From the NCBI GenBank assembly GCA_900696575.1, contig CAADHD010000035.1, positions 1 to 64,000 on the forward strand: a stretch of 64,000 bases of DNA, in the 5' to 3' direction. Of this stretch, positions 29,781-39,785 are shown in pieces. The notes beneath the pieces were generated by a model that saw only the letters and a list, made by a program, of their open reading frames with translations, was not told the origin of the DNA and ran no database searches. This DNA is from an uncultured Bacteroidota bacterium. GTDB lineage: Bacteria > Bacteroidota > Bacteroidia > AKYH767-A > OLB10. The translations under genes were made by a program, and so were the position numbers. Position 1 is the first letter of the stretch. Each line of letters opens with the position of its first letter.

Positions 29781-30833
29781 TCAGCGTTTATGATATTGAG
29801 AGTCGTAATAGTTTTTGTATTCACCGCTGGTAACATGTTTCAGCCATTCGGTATTATTCAGGTACCAGTCAACTGTTTTTTCAAGGCCTTCTTCAAACTG
29901 AAGAGAAGGCATCCAGCCTAATTCGTTTTTAACTTTCGAGGCATCAATGGCATAACGTAAATCATGTCCTGCACGGTCTTTCACAAACGTAATCAGTTTT
30001 TCACAGGAACCGGTTGGACGGTTCAGTTTTCTGTCCATGACTGAACAAAGAAACTTAATGAGATCAATGTTTCTCCATTCATTGTGTCCGCCTATGTTGT
30101 AAGTTTCACCTGTTGTTCCTTTATGATAAATCAAATCAATGGCAACGGCATGATCTTCTACATACAGCCAGTCGCGGATGTTTTCGCCCTTACCATACAC
30201 CGGCACAGGTTTGTTTTGAAGCATATTATACAAAGCCAGCGGAATCAGTTTTTCAGGAAATTGATTAGGTCCGTAATTATTGGAGCAATTGGAAATGACC
30301 ACCGGCATTTTGTAAGTGTGATGATAAGCGCGTACCAGGTGATCGCTCGAGGCTTTTGAAGCCGAATACGGGCTACGCGGATCGTAGCGGGTTTCTTCGG
30401 TAAAAAATCCTTCCTTTCCTAATGATCCATACACTTCATCGGTGGAGATATGATAAAAAAGGAAATCGGGTTTCGACTCCAGTAGTCGTCTGGAAGCGTT
30501 AAGAAGATTCACCGTTCCGATTACGTTGGTCATTACAAACTCCAAAGGATTCATAATGGAGCGGTCAACATGCGATTCGGCAGCAAGATGAATTACTCCG
30601 TCAAAATTATGTTCTGCAAAAAGCGACTGAATAAAATCGGCATCGGCAATATCTCCCTTTACAAAAGTGTAGTTGGGTTTCTGTTCAATGTCTTTAAGAT
30701 TCTCAAGATTGCCGGCATAGGTAAGCAAATCAAGATTGACGATTTGATAACGCGGATAGTTGTTTACAAACCTTCGCACCACATGCGAGCCGATGAAACC
30801 CGCGCCTCCCGTTATTAAAATTTTTTTGGTCAT
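29781..30833 (-). CDS. rfbB: dTDP-glucose 4,6-dehydratase
   Basis: Converts dTDP-glucose to dTDP-4-keto-6-deoxyglucose. It has the NAD motif GGAGFIGSH, the STDEVYG catalytic Asp-Glu and YSASK, all expected for RmlB. The frame is open 15 codons further upstream, but the ATG at 30833 overlaps the galE stop by 4 bases (ATGA) and starts directly at TKKILITGG, so it is preferred (350 residues). rfbA, rfbC and rfbD are not in the window, so the end product cannot be told. Confidence 0.93.
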   Translation of the reverse strand: MTKKILITGGAGFIGSHVVRRFVNNYPRYQIVNLDLLTYAGNLENLKDIEQKPNYTFVKGDIADADFIQSLFAEHNFDGVIHLAAESHVDRSIMNPLEFVMTNVIGTVNLLNASRRLLESKPDFLFYHISTDEVYGSLGKEGFFTEETRYDPRSPYSASKASSDHLVRAYHHTYKMPVVISNCSNNYGPNQFPEKLIPLALYNMLQNKPVPVYGKGENIRDWLYVEDHAVAIDLIYHKGTTGETYNIGGHNEWRNIDLIKFLCSVMDRKLNRPTGSCEKLITFVKDRAGHDLRYAIDASKVKNELGWMPSLQFEEGLEKTVDWYLNNTEWLKHVTSGEYKNYYDSQYHKR

Positions 30834-31870
30834 TTGGTATAAACTGTTTTCTGGGTTAGTTGCTGCTGCCATTTCCATGCAGTGAGGATCATATCATCCA
30901 AAGTTAGTTTTGCTTTCCATCCAAGTACATTTTCTGCTTTTGAGGTATCGGCCCAAATCTGTTCAATATCGCCCGCCCGTCTTCCTGAAATTGTATGCTT
31001 CAACTTAATGCCGGTCAGCCGTTCGAATGCATTCACCATTTCAAGAACAGAAATTCCTGTTCCTGTTCCCACATTGAAAACCTCGAAACAACTGTCATTT
31101 TGTTTCCGGATCAGTCGTTCCAACGCTTTTACATGGGCATCGGCCAGATCTGAAATGTGAATATAATCGCGTATGCACGAGCCATCAGGTGTGTTGTAAT
31201 TGTTTCCGAAAATTTCGAACTGCGGAATGATGCCGGCAGCAGTTTGTGTGATGACAGGCATGAGGTTATTCGGTTTTCCGATAGGAAACTCACCTATCAG
31301 GCCTGTGTCATGCGCACCGCAGGGATTGAAGTAGCGGAGAGAAATGACATTCAACAAAGAAGCAGCGGAACAATCTCTTAAAATCTCTTCCGAAATTTTT
31401 TTGGTGTTGCCATAAGGCGAGTGCGGTTTCTGTACCGGAGTGTTTTCTGTTACAGGCAATTGTTCCGGCTGCCCGTAAACAGTGCATGAGGAAGAAAAAA
31501 CCAGTTTATCGGTTTTATGCTGCATGCAGGCATTGATCAGATTGAGAAGCGAAACAAGATTGTTGTGATAATAAAGCAACGGTTGATCAACCGAATCGCT
31601 AACGGCTTTTAATGCAGCGAAGTGAATCACCGCATCAAATTGATGTAAAGAAAAAATCTCGTTCAGTGACTGATCATCGCGCATATCCACACGGTGAAAT
31701 GCAGGGCGTGTTCCGGTAATGGTATCAATTCTGTCTATTACTTCGTGATAAGAATTGCTGAGGTTATCAATAATGACCGTTTCAAAACCGGCCTGCAATA
31801 AAGCAACAGCTGTATGCGAACCGATAAAGCCGGTTCCTCCTGTTACTAAAATGCAGGGCTTTGAGTTCAT
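30830..31870 (-). CDS. galE: UDP-glucose 4-epimerase
   Basis: Interconverts UDP-glucose and UDP-galactose. GGTGFIGSH binds NAD, SSSCTVYG holds the catalytic Ser/Thr and YGNTK the Tyr-Lys pair. The 346 residues cover the full family length, including the ADTSKAENVLGWKAK C-terminal signature. It is coupled to rfbB by a 4-base overlap and follows the TviB-like gene by 18 bases. Confidence 0.93.
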   Translation of the reverse strand: MNSKPCILVTGGTGFIGSHTAVALLQAGFETVIIDNLSNSYHEVIDRIDTITGTRPAFHRVDMRDDQSLNEIFSLHQFDAVIHFAALKAVSDSVDQPLLYYHNNLVSLLNLINACMQHKTDKLVFSSSCTVYGQPEQLPVTENTPVQKPHSPYGNTKKISEEILRDCSAASLLNVISLRYFNPCGAHDTGLIGEFPIGKPNNLMPVITQTAAGIIPQFEIFGNNYNTPDGSCIRDYIHISDLADAHVKALERLIRKQNDSCFEVFNVGTGTGISVLEMVNAFERLTGIKLKHTISGRRAGDIEQIWADTSKAENVLGWKAKLTLDDMILTAWKWQQQLTQKTVYTK

Positions 31871-31888
31871 GGGATGAATGAGGTAAAG

Positions 31889-33184
31889 TTACAAACTCCA
31901 GTACTGCATCTTATTAATTTTATTCCGATAGATGCCTTTAATGTCAACCAGTAACCCATCGCCATTACAACGTTCGATGAAGTAAGACTCGGGCAGGTCG
32001 CGGTATTCTTTATGATTTACAGCAACAATTACAGCATCATATTGACTGCCCGGTTCTTTTACTAATTCAAAACCGTACTCATGTTTCAGTTCTTCGCTAG
32101 AAGCGCGAGGGTCAATTACATCCACATTCACGCTGTATGATTTTAATTCATTTACCACATCAGCTACTTTAGAATTACGGGTATCTTCCACATCTTCCTT
32201 AAAAGTAGCACCCATTACAAGTACCTTCACTTTTGACGGGTCTTTGCCTTTTGCAATCAGCCGTTTCACGGTTTGCTTAGCTATGTAGAAACCCATGGAA
32301 TCATTTACATAACGGCCGGAGTTGATAATCTGTGCATGATACCCGAGTTCCTGCGCTTTGTAAGTGAGATAATACGGATCAACACCAATACAATGTCCTC
32401 CTACAAGACCGGGTACGAACTTCAGGAAATTCCATTTGGTTCCTGCGGCTTCGAGAACCTCATAAGTATTGATGCCCATTTTATTGAAAATGATGCTGAG
32501 TTCGTTCATCAGGGCAATGTTTACATCGCGCTGGGTGTTTTCAATAATCTTGGCTGCTTCGGCAACTTTGATGGAAGAAGCACGATGCACCCCGGCTTTA
32601 ACAACCAGTTCATATACGCTGGCAATTTCATTCAATGATTCCTCATCACAACCTGAAACGACTTTCACAACGGTTGAAAGCGTATGCAGTTTATCACCGG
32701 GATTGATTCGCTCAGGCGAATATCCAACCTTGAAATCGGTTTTGAATTTCAAGCCGGAAAGTTCTTCCAGCTTCGGAACGCAATCTTCTTCTGTACAGCC
32801 CGGATAAACGGTTGATTCATACACTACATAATCGCCTTTCTTCAACACTTTACCTAGAGTTGTTGAGGCTCCGATCAGGGGTTTCAAATCGGGAAGGTTA
32901 TGCTGATCAATTGGCGTTGGAACAGCAATGATGAAAAAACGTGCCTTGGCCAAAACTTCAGGTGAGTCGGTAAATTCAATATCAGCGCCATGAAATGCTT
33001 CCGATCCCAATTCTCCACTGGGGTCTTTTCCATTGCGCATCATTTCAACCCGCGCAGCATTAATATCAAACCCAATGACGGATGCTTTTCTGGCAAGTTC
33101 CAAAGCAATTGGTAAGCCTACATAACCAAGCCCTATTACGCCAATACGGGCTTTCTTTTCGGTAATTTCTTTATAAATGGACAT
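31889..33184 (-). CDS. UDP-N-acetylhexosamine 6-dehydrogenase, TviB/WbpO/WbpA type
   Basis: NAD-dependent four-electron oxidation of a UDP-HexNAc to the uronic acid. 431 residues: GLGYVGLPIA Rossmann motif, central domain, and catalytic Cys in GGHCIGVDPYYL. It resembles TviB/WbpO more than UDP-glucose dehydrogenase, of which a separate copy lies in the same operon. It would supply UDP-GlcNAcA both to the oxidoreductase, aminotransferase and acetyltransferase set and to the TviC-like epimerase. A 79-base gap upstream is the longest inside the operon. Confidence 0.88.
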   Translation of the reverse strand: MSIYKEITEKKARIGVIGLGYVGLPIALELARKASVIGFDINAARVEMMRNGKDPSGELGSEAFHGADIEFTDSPEVLAKARFFIIAVPTPIDQHNLPDLKPLIGASTTLGKVLKKGDYVVYESTVYPGCTEEDCVPKLEELSGLKFKTDFKVGYSPERINPGDKLHTLSTVVKVVSGCDEESLNEIASVYELVVKAGVHRASSIKVAEAAKIIENTQRDVNIALMNELSIIFNKMGINTYEVLEAAGTKWNFLKFVPGLVGGHCIGVDPYYLTYKAQELGYHAQIINSGRYVNDSMGFYIAKQTVKRLIAKGKDPSKVKVLVMGATFKEDVEDTRNSKVADVVNELKSYSVNVDVIDPRASSEELKHEYGFELVKEPGSQYDAVIVAVNHKEYRDLPESYFIERCNGDGLLVDIKGIYRNKINKMQYWSL

Positions 33185-33263
33185 TTTAGTATTGAGTATT
33201 TAGTAATTAGCAGAAAGATAAAAGACCCTTTTGTGTTTTTAACTGTGAATCATTAATTGTGAA

Positions 33264-34307
33264 TTAAAGGATGATCGGTTTTTTATTGATTTTGCGGAGG
33301 GCATAAATGCGTTCAATGATTTCAACTACCTTGAGGCCTTCTAACGCATTAGTAGTTATCTGGGTTCGGCCCTTTAATGTATCCACCACATTCTGAATAA
33401 TAAAATGATGATTGGCGGCAGAACCTTTATATGCACCATAATCATTAGCCGGGCTTGAGGGCGGAAGCTCGGGCATGGTGTAATCTTTAATATGGCAATA
33501 CTCCACATCATTCATATACTGGCCTCCCACTTTTATACTGCCGTTTTCGCTAATAATGGTAATGCTGCTTTCTAAATTTTTATCCCATACGGAAGTGGAA
33601 TAGTTGATGCAACCCATTCCGCCATTGACAAAACGAAAGCTCACTAATCCTGAATCTTCGAAGGCAGTTGAATGCTGATGGTTAAAGTCATCAAACTTGG
33701 CCTGAATGTCGGTAATGTCGCCAAAAAGCCAATAGATCAAATCAATCCAGTGAGAGAATTGAGTAAAGAGAGTCCCTCCGTCTAGATTGGTTGATCCTTT
33801 CCAGTTTCCTTTTTTATAGTAACGGTCATCGCGGTTCCAGTAGCAATTAAGCTGCACCATGAAAACTTTTCCGAGCAGGTTTCTTTCAATCACGTCTTTC
33901 AACCAAATAGATGGAGGAGAATAACGATTCTGCATTACACAGAAAACAATTTTATGCACCTGCAGCGCCTTGAATATAATTTTCTCGCAATCGGTTTTGC
34001 TAAGTGCCATGGGTTTTTCAATAACTACATGCTTACGCAATTCTAACGCTTTGATGGCATGCTCGGCATGGAGGCCATTGGGGGTACAGATGGCTGCCAC
34101 ATCGTAATCAATTTCTGCGCTGAGCAATCCATCTACCGAACTGAAATAAGGGACATTGAAAGCAGAAGTATCTGCATCTTCTTCGGGCATGATATCGCAC
34201 ATGGCTACTAATTCCGACTCATTATTTCTTAGAATCATTTCGGCATGGCGTTTTCCGATATGGCCGGAGCCTATAACTGCAAAGCGGATATTTCTGTTCT
34301 GTATCAT
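33264..34307 (-). CDS. Gfo/Idh/MocA oxidoreductase, WbpB/WlbA-like
   Basis: 347 residues. The N-terminal Rossmann domain has GSGHIGKRHAEM, EKPMALSK carries the catalytic Lys, and the C-terminal sheet domain contains GGTLFTQFSHWIDLIYWL. By context it oxidises C3 of UDP-GlcNAcA so that the DegT-family enzyme can add an amino group. Its start shares one base with the stop of the acetyltransferase gene, and the two are probably coupled. Confidence 0.85.
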   Translation of the reverse strand: MIQNRNIRFAVIGSGHIGKRHAEMILRNNESELVAMCDIMPEEDADTSAFNVPYFSSVDGLLSAEIDYDVAAICTPNGLHAEHAIKALELRKHVVIEKPMALSKTDCEKIIFKALQVHKIVFCVMQNRYSPPSIWLKDVIERNLLGKVFMVQLNCYWNRDDRYYKKGNWKGSTNLDGGTLFTQFSHWIDLIYWLFGDITDIQAKFDDFNHQHSTAFEDSGLVSFRFVNGGMGCINYSTSVWDKNLESSITIISENGSIKVGGQYMNDVEYCHIKDYTMPELPPSSPANDYGAYKGSAANHHFIIQNVVDTLKGRTQITTNALEGLKVVEIIERIYALRKINKKPIIL

Positions 34308-34888
34308 CAGGCTATGCGGGTTACTTGGTTGTTGGTTAATTGGTATTTCTGACCGCTTTCAGGACAAACGGCAATCCCTTCATTATCGAACTTAAGCTTA
34401 TGACCGTATTCGCTCATCCATCCTGTTTGCCGGGCAGGATTGCCGATAACAAGAGCAAAAGCCGGAACATCTTTGGTTACTACAGCGCCTGCTCCGATAA
34501 AAGCATAGCGGCCGATATTATGTCCGCACACGATGGTAGCATTGGCTCCGATAGAAGCGCCTTTGCCTACCACTGTTTTTGCGTATTGCCCTCTGCGGTT
34601 AACGGCACTGCGCGGATTGGTAACATTGGTAAACACCATGCTGGGGCCAAGAAAAACATCATCCTCGCAAATCACGCCTGTATAGATGGAAACATTGTTC
34701 TGCACTTTAACATTGTTGCCGAGAATCACATCAGGAGAAACAACCACATTCTGACCGAGATTGCAGTTTTCGCCAATAACACAATTACTCATGATATGAG
34801 AAAAATGCCAGATGCGTGTTCCTTTTCCGATTTTGCATCCTTCATCAATCACGGCTGTGGGGTGGGCTGTAAATTCTTGCTCGCTCAT
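34307..34888 (-). CDS. N-acetyltransferase with left-handed beta helix, WbpD/WlbB-like
   Basis: 193 residues made of hexapeptide repeats (for example IGENCNLGQNVVVSPDVILG and VGKGASIGANATIVCG), the acetyl-CoA-dependent acyltransferase fold. The inserted loop TNVTNPRSAVNRRG is typical of WbpD-type enzymes, which acetylate the 3-amino group of UDP-GlcNAc(3NH2)A. The gene lies between the decarboxylase (6 bases) and the Gfo/Idh gene (1-base overlap). Confidence 0.87.
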   Translation of the reverse strand: MSEQEFTAHPTAVIDEGCKIGKGTRIWHFSHIMSNCVIGENCNLGQNVVVSPDVILGNNVKVQNNVSIYTGVICEDDVFLGPSMVFTNVTNPRSAVNRRGQYAKTVVGKGASIGANATIVCGHNIGRYAFIGAGAVVTKDVPAFALVIGNPARQTGWMSEYGHKLKFDNEGIAVCPESGQKYQLTNNQVTRIA

Positions 34889-34894
34889 ATATTC

Positions 34895-35881
34895 TCAACT
34901 AAAACGGTGCTCGGTTTTGTACAGTTCCTCTTCGGTTAAGGTTTTAAAATAGTCAAGTGTTTTCTTCAATCCCTCTTTACGCGAAACCTGAGGTTCCCAG
35001 TTTAAAATGGCTTTGGCTTTGCTAATGTCAGGCCTGCGCTGTTTAGGATCGTCTTTTGGCAGAGGATGATAAACAATTTTATGTTTTGTTCCGGTAAGGG
35101 CAATAATTTCTTCGGCAAATTCTTTAATAGATACTTCCTGCGGATTACCAATATTGACAGGCAGATAATAAGAAGCAAACTGAAGACGGTAAATGCCTTC
35201 AATCAGATCATCCACATAGCAGAAAGAACGGGTTTGCGATCCGTCTCCGAAAACGGTAAGGTCTTCGCCACGCAATGCCTGGCCGATGAAAGCCGGAAGA
35301 GCGCGACCGTCATTCAAACGCATACGCGGGCCATAAGTATTAAAGATTCTTACAATGCGTGTATCCAGTTTATGATACGTATGATAAGCCATGGTCATGG
35401 CCTCCTGAAAACGTTTGGCTTCGTCATACACTCCACGCGGGCCAACGGGATTTACATTGCCCCAGTATTCTTCGTTTTGAGGATGCACAAGAGGGTCGCC
35501 ATAAACTTCGCTGGTTGAAGCAACCATGATCCGTGCATTTTTTTCTTTGGCAAATCCGAGAAGATTATGCGTTCCGAGCGAGCCTACTTTTAACGTCTGG
35601 ATCGGGATTTTTAAATAATCAATAGGGCTGGCGGGTGAGGCGAAGTGCAGTATATGATTTATGGCACCGGATACATAAACAAATTTGGAAACATCATGAT
35701 GATAGAATTCAAATTCTTTTAGTTTGAAAAGGTGCTCTATGTTTTTAAGGTCTCCGGTTATGAGGTTGTCCATGCCCACTACCTCAAACCCTTCGTTAAT
35801 AAAGCGGTCGCAAAGGTGAGACCCTAGAAAACCGGCAGCTCCCGTAATCAATACACGTCCACGTTTTTTATCCGGTATCAT
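34895..35881 (-). CDS. UDP-glucuronate decarboxylase (UDP-xylose synthase)
   Basis: Extended SDR of 328 residues that converts UDP-glucuronate to UDP-xylose with loss of CO2. Features: [34 protein letters not shown] with catalytic Tyr-Lys, and the [10 protein letters not shown] signature seen in UXS enzymes. The UDP-glucose dehydrogenase that makes its substrate lies 2 bases upstream, so the pair forms a complete route from UDP-glucose to UDP-xylose. Confidence 0.93.
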   Translation of the reverse strand: MIPDKKRGRVLITGAAGFLGSHLCDRFINEGFEVVGMDNLITGDLKNIEHLFKLKEFEFYHHDVSKFVYVSGAINHILHFASPASPIDYLKIPIQTLKVGSLGTHNLLGFAKEKNARIMVASTSEVYGDPLVHPQNEEYWGNVNPVGPRGVYDEAKRFQEAMTMAYHTYHKLDTRIVRIFNTYGPRMRLNDGRALPAFIGQALRGEDLTVFGDGSQTRSFCYVDDLIEGIYRLQFASYYLPVNIGNPQEVSIKEFAEEIIALTGTKHKIVYHPLPKDDPKQRRPDISKAKAILNWEPQVSRKEGLKKTLDYFKTLTEEELYKTEHRFS

Positions 35882-35883
35882 TT

Positions 35884-37182
35884 TTATCGTCCGATGCTAA
35901 AATAAGTGAAGCCTGATTCTTTCATGCGTTCCGTATCGTAAAGATTGCGGCCATCAAAAATAACAGGAGATTTGAGAGCTGATTTCATCCTGTCAAATTC
36001 AGGAGTACGGAACACCGACCATTCTGTGGCAATAAATAATGCATCGGCATTTTGCAGGGCACTGTACGGATTATCGGCATAAGAGATTTTATCGCCAAGC
36101 AAGCTTTTTACATTTTTCATAGCCTCCGGATCGTAAACTGTAAGGGAGGCACCGGCTTTGAGTAATTCATCAATGATGTAAAGAGCGGGGGCTTCGCGAA
36201 TGTCGTCAGTATCGGGTTTGAAGGCTAAACCCCATAGGGCGAATTTTTTTCCGCTTAAATCATTTTTAAAAAAATAATTTGCTTTTTCGACCAGTCTGCG
36301 TTTCTGCTTATCATTAACGGCCATTACCGATTTGAGCATTTTGAAATCGTAGCCATGCTGCGAGGCAATCTGATCAAGTGCCTGAACATCTTTAGGAAAA
36401 CAGCTTCCGCCATAACCGATTCCGGCAAAGAGGAAACGTTTGCCAATCCTTTCGTCAGCTCCAATGCCGATGCGAACCATATCCACATTGGCCCCGGTTT
36501 TTTCGCAGAGGTTGGCAATCTCATTCATAAAGGTAATCTTGGCGGCAAGAAATGCATTGGCGGCATACTTGGTCATTTCGGCAGAGCGTTCATCCATAAA
36601 ATAAAGCGGATTACCCTGCCGTAAAAACGGTGCAAATAAATCGCCCATAATTTTTTTGGCTCTTTCGCTTCGGGTACCCACCACTACCCTGTCGGGTTTC
36701 ATAAAATCATCCACGGCAAAACCTTCGCGCAGAAATTCGGGATTGGAAACCACATCAAAATCCTTGCCTCCTGATTTATGAATAGCATCAGCCACTTTAT
36801 CGGCAGTGCCTACAGGAACTGTGCTTTTATTCACTACCACTTTGTAATCGGTAATCAGCTTTCCTAATTGACCGGCTACATGGAGAACGGCAGTAAGGTC
36901 GGCAGAGCCATCAGCGCCCGGTGGAGTCGGGAGGGCAAGAAAAATTACCCGGGCATTTTTTATGGCATCGCCCAATGAGGTGGTAAATGCCAGCCTTCCC
37001 TGCCTGGAATTTCTCTCGAAAAGGAGGTCAAGGTGAGGTTCGTAAATAGGAATAACTCCGTTGCGCAATGACTGTATTTTTTTTTCGTCAATATCCACAC
37101 AGGTAACATAGTTTCCCATTTCGGCAAAGCAAGTTCCGGTTACTAATCCGACATATCCGGTTCCGACAACAGCGATATTCAT
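35884..37182 (-). CDS. ugd: UDP-glucose 6-dehydrogenase
   Basis: Oxidises UDP-glucose to UDP-glucuronate. The 432-residue protein has [10 protein letters not shown], the SNPEFLREG signature and catalytic Cys in [10 protein letters not shown]. It is followed after 2 bases by the UDP-xylose synthase gene and preceded by the aminotransferase gene (12 bases). It differs clearly from the TviB-like dehydrogenase further along the operon. Confidence 0.95.
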   Translation of the reverse strand: MNIAVVGTGYVGLVTGTCFAEMGNYVTCVDIDEKKIQSLRNGVIPIYEPHLDLLFERNSRQGRLAFTTSLGDAIKNARVIFLALPTPPGADGSADLTAVLHVAGQLGKLITDYKVVVNKSTVPVGTADKVADAIHKSGGKDFDVVSNPEFLREGFAVDDFMKPDRVVVGTRSERAKKIMGDLFAPFLRQGNPLYFMDERSAEMTKYAANAFLAAKITFMNEIANLCEKTGANVDMVRIGIGADERIGKRFLFAGIGYGGSCFPKDVQALDQIASQHGYDFKMLKSVMAVNDKQKRRLVEKANYFFKNDLSGKKFALWGLAFKPDTDDIREAPALYIIDELLKAGASLTVYDPEAMKNVKSLLGDKISYADNPYSALQNADALFIATEWSVFRTPEFDRMKSALKSPVIFDGRNLYDTERMKESGFTYFSIGR

Positions 37183-37194
37183 CAGGCAAAAAAT

Positions 37195-38328
37195 TTAATC
37201 AGGCTTTAAAAATTCTTTTACGGCAGAAGTGATAAGCGATAATTCTTCTTCTGTCATTTCGGTATGAATGGGGAGCGATAAAACATTTTTGCTGAGGTAC
37301 TCGGTAAGAGGCAAGGAGCCTTCGGCATAACGATTATCGCGATAAGCTTTTTGCAAGTGCACGGGAATAGGGTAATACACATTGCTCGGAATTCCCTTTG
37401 ATGCTAAATGCTCCCGAAGTTTTTCGCGATCAACTCCATCAAGCGTTAAGGTATATTGATGAAAGACATGAGTTGAATCAGGATTGCGAAGCGGAGTTTT
37501 TAATTGAGGAATGCCGGCAAATGCCTTATCATAAAAAGCGGCAACACGGTTGCGTGCTGCTGCATATTCATCGAGATGGCGGAGTTTAATGCGGAGAATG
37601 GCTGCCTGAATGGTATCGAGGCGCGAGTTGCATCCTATCTCATCAAAAACATACTGCACTGACTGGCCATGATTGGCCATCATGCGTATTTTACGGGCAA
37701 GGTCATCGTCATTAGTAAACAATGCCCCGCCATCGCCATAGCATCCGAGATTTTTTGAAGGGAAGAAAGAAGTAGTACCCACATGGCCAATGGTACCTGC
37801 TTTTCTGACAGCACCATCCTTCATTTTGTAATCAGCGCCAATGGCCTGAGCCGTATCTTCAATTACTTTCAGATTATGCTTACCGGCAATGCGCATTATT
37901 TCATCCATATCAGCACATTGGCCGAAAAGGTGAACAGGAACTACGGCTACTGTTTTTGATGATATGGCTTTTTCAAAGGCAACAGGGTCAATGGTGAAGG
38001 TATCGGGATTTACTTCAACCAAAACGGGTTTAAGTTTTAATAAGGCAATAACTTCGCAGGTGGCCACATAAGTAAAGCTGGTGGTTATTACCTCATCGCC
38101 CGGCCGGAAGCCAAAAGCCATCATGGCAATCTGAAGAGCATCGGTACCATTGGCGCAGGGAATTACGTGTTTTACGTTGAGGTAAGAGGCTAATTCACCG
38201 GCAAAGGATTTTACATCAGGCCCGTTGATGAAGGCTGATGAATTCAATACGTTCTGAATGGCCTGATCAACTTCGGGTTTAATTTTTTGGTATTGCCCGA
38301 TGAGGTCAACCATCTGCATTTTTTTCAT
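37195..38328 (-). CDS. DegT/DnrJ/EryC1/StrS aminotransferase, WbpE/WlbC-like
   Basis: PLP-dependent sugar aminotransferase of 377 residues. The PLP lysine is in SFFPSKNLGCYGDGG, and EDTAQAIGA contains the cofactor-binding Asp. By context with WbpB-like and WbpD-like genes it should aminate C3 of the keto-uronate, as WbpE does. It is the first gene of the ten-gene sugar operon; a 92-base gap separates it from purD. Confidence 0.88.
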   Translation of the reverse strand: MKKMQMVDLIGQYQKIKPEVDQAIQNVLNSSAFINGPDVKSFAGELASYLNVKHVIPCANGTDALQIAMMAFGFRPGDEVITTSFTYVATCEVIALLKLKPVLVEVNPDTFTIDPVAFEKAISSKTVAVVPVHLFGQCADMDEIMRIAGKHNLKVIEDTAQAIGADYKMKDGAVRKAGTIGHVGTTSFFPSKNLGCYGDGGALFTNDDDLARKIRMMANHGQSVQYVFDEIGCNSRLDTIQAAILRIKLRHLDEYAAARNRVAAFYDKAFAGIPQLKTPLRNPDSTHVFHQYTLTLDGVDREKLREHLASKGIPSNVYYPIPVHLQKAYRDNRYAEGSLPLTEYLSKNVLSLPIHTEMTEEELSLITSAVKEFLKPD

Positions 38329-38347
38329 CGTTTTAAAAACAAGGGTG

Positions 38348-38379
38348 CGAAGATAATCTACAGCATGAAGCTGTAAAGC
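38348..38379 (-). promoter_or_regulatory. Candidate promoter region of the nucleotide-sugar operon
   Basis: On the minus strand the -7-like TATCTTCG (38348-38355) lies 19 bases before the aminotransferase ATG. Just upstream are two overlapping stem-loop sequences: TACAGC/GCTGTA around a 5-base loop, and CTGTAAA/TTTACAG slightly further away. They may terminate purD weakly or serve as an operator; there is no T run. Confidence 0.3.
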
Positions 38380-38420
38380 ATTGATTTACAGACTTTGTGA
38401 AAATAAATAAGTGATAAAAA

Positions 38421-39710
38421 TCAGGAAGCATCAATTTCGGTAAGGAGGTCGTTCCCGATGTCGGTTCGGCAGTATTTTCCCTTGAAGTTGATTTTATCAA
38501 TACCCTGATAACATTTGGCTGTAGCTTCGGAAATGGTTTCGCCAAAGGCAGTTACGGCCATTACTCTTCCACCGGATGTAAAACGTTTTCCGTTTTCGAA
38601 ACGGACACCTGCCTGAAAGACGATGCAGTCTTTTACAGATTCGAGGCCGGTGATTTCATGCCCGGTTTCATAACTGCCGGGATAACCTTCAGAGGCAAGA
38701 ATAACAGTGGAGCAATAACGCGGGTCGGTGATGATTTTAGTTTCGTTTAGTTTTTGATTGGCAACGAAAAGAAACAATTCAACAAAATCGTTTTTAATGC
38801 GCGGGAAAACGGTTTCGGTTTCCGGGTCGCCCATACGGCAATTGTATTCAATTACAAAGGGGTCGTCAGCCACGTTCATCAGTCCAATAAAAATGAAGCC
38901 TTTGTAATCAATACCTTCTTTTTTCAAGCCTTCCACGGTAGGTTTTACAATGCGGTTTTCCACTTTCTGCATAAACTCATCACCTGCAAAAGGAACCGGA
39001 CTAACTGCGCCCATTCCTCCGGTATTCAATCCTGTATTTCCATTGCCGATGCGCTTGTAATCTTTAGCAGCGGGCAGCATGACATAATGTTCGCCATCGG
39101 TCAATACAAAAACAGAAAGCTCGATGCCATCAAGAAATTCTTCAATCACTACACGCTGCGAAGCTTCGCCAAATTTGCCGGAGAGCATTTGTTTGAGTTG
39201 GTTATTTGCATCCTCAAGATTTTCGGAAATCACCACGCCTTTACCGGCAGCAAGGCCATCTGCTTTTAATACATAAGGAGGGCTGAGTGAATGGAGAAAC
39301 TGCAAGCCATTATGAAGAGTATCTTTGGTAAAGGTGGCAAATCGTGCTGTAGGAATACGATGCTGCATCAGAAACCGCTTGGCAAAATCTTTACTGCCTT
39401 CGAGTTGCGCGCCTTTATGGGAGGGACCGATAACGGGAATGTTTTTCAGCCGGTCGTCTTGCAGAAAAAAATCAACGATACCGTTAACAAGGGGGTCTTC
39501 GGGACCGGGAATGACCATATCAATTTTATTATTGAGCACGAATTGACGGATGGCCGAAAAATCGGTTGGTTTTATATTGATGTTGTTTCCGCAGAGCATG
39601 GTACCGGCATTTCCCGGAGCGATAAAAAGATTTTTGCAGAGCGGACTTTGGGAAAGTTTAAAGGCAAAGGCATGCTCGCGCCCACCGGAACCGAGCAGAA
39701 GGATGTTCAT
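38421..39710 (-). CDS. purD: Phosphoribosylamine-glycine ligase
   Basis: Purine synthesis enzyme joining glycine to phosphoribosylamine with ATP. The protein starts MNILLLGSGGREHA, and carries the ATP-grasp domain with LKADGLAAGKGV, GGMGAVSPVP and YNCRMGDPETE. The open frame extends 6 codons further up, but the ATG at 39710 matches family starts (429 residues). It lies 75 bases after recQ in the same direction. Confidence 0.97.
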   Translation of the reverse strand: MNILLLGSGGREHAFAFKLSQSPLCKNLFIAPGNAGTMLCGNNINIKPTDFSAIRQFVLNNKIDMVIPGPEDPLVNGIVDFFLQDDRLKNIPVIGPSHKGAQLEGSKDFAKRFLMQHRIPTARFATFTKDTLHNGLQFLHSLSPPYVLKADGLAAGKGVVISENLEDANNQLKQMLSGKFGEASQRVVIEEFLDGIELSVFVLTDGEHYVMLPAAKDYKRIGNGNTGLNTGGMGAVSPVPFAGDEFMQKVENRIVKPTVEGLKKEGIDYKGFIFIGLMNVADDPFVIEYNCRMGDPETETVFPRIKNDFVELFLFVANQKLNETKIITDPRYCSTVILASEGYPGSYETGHEITGLESVKDCIVFQAGVRFENGKRFTSGGRVMAVTAFGETISEATAKCYQGIDKINFKGKYCRTDIGNDLLTEIDAS

Positions 39711-39785
39711 TGAGGGAATATCAGGCATAAAAAAAATCAGCGATTAAGGATTCACGACCAACCGGGCGTGCCTCATTTTGATTAC

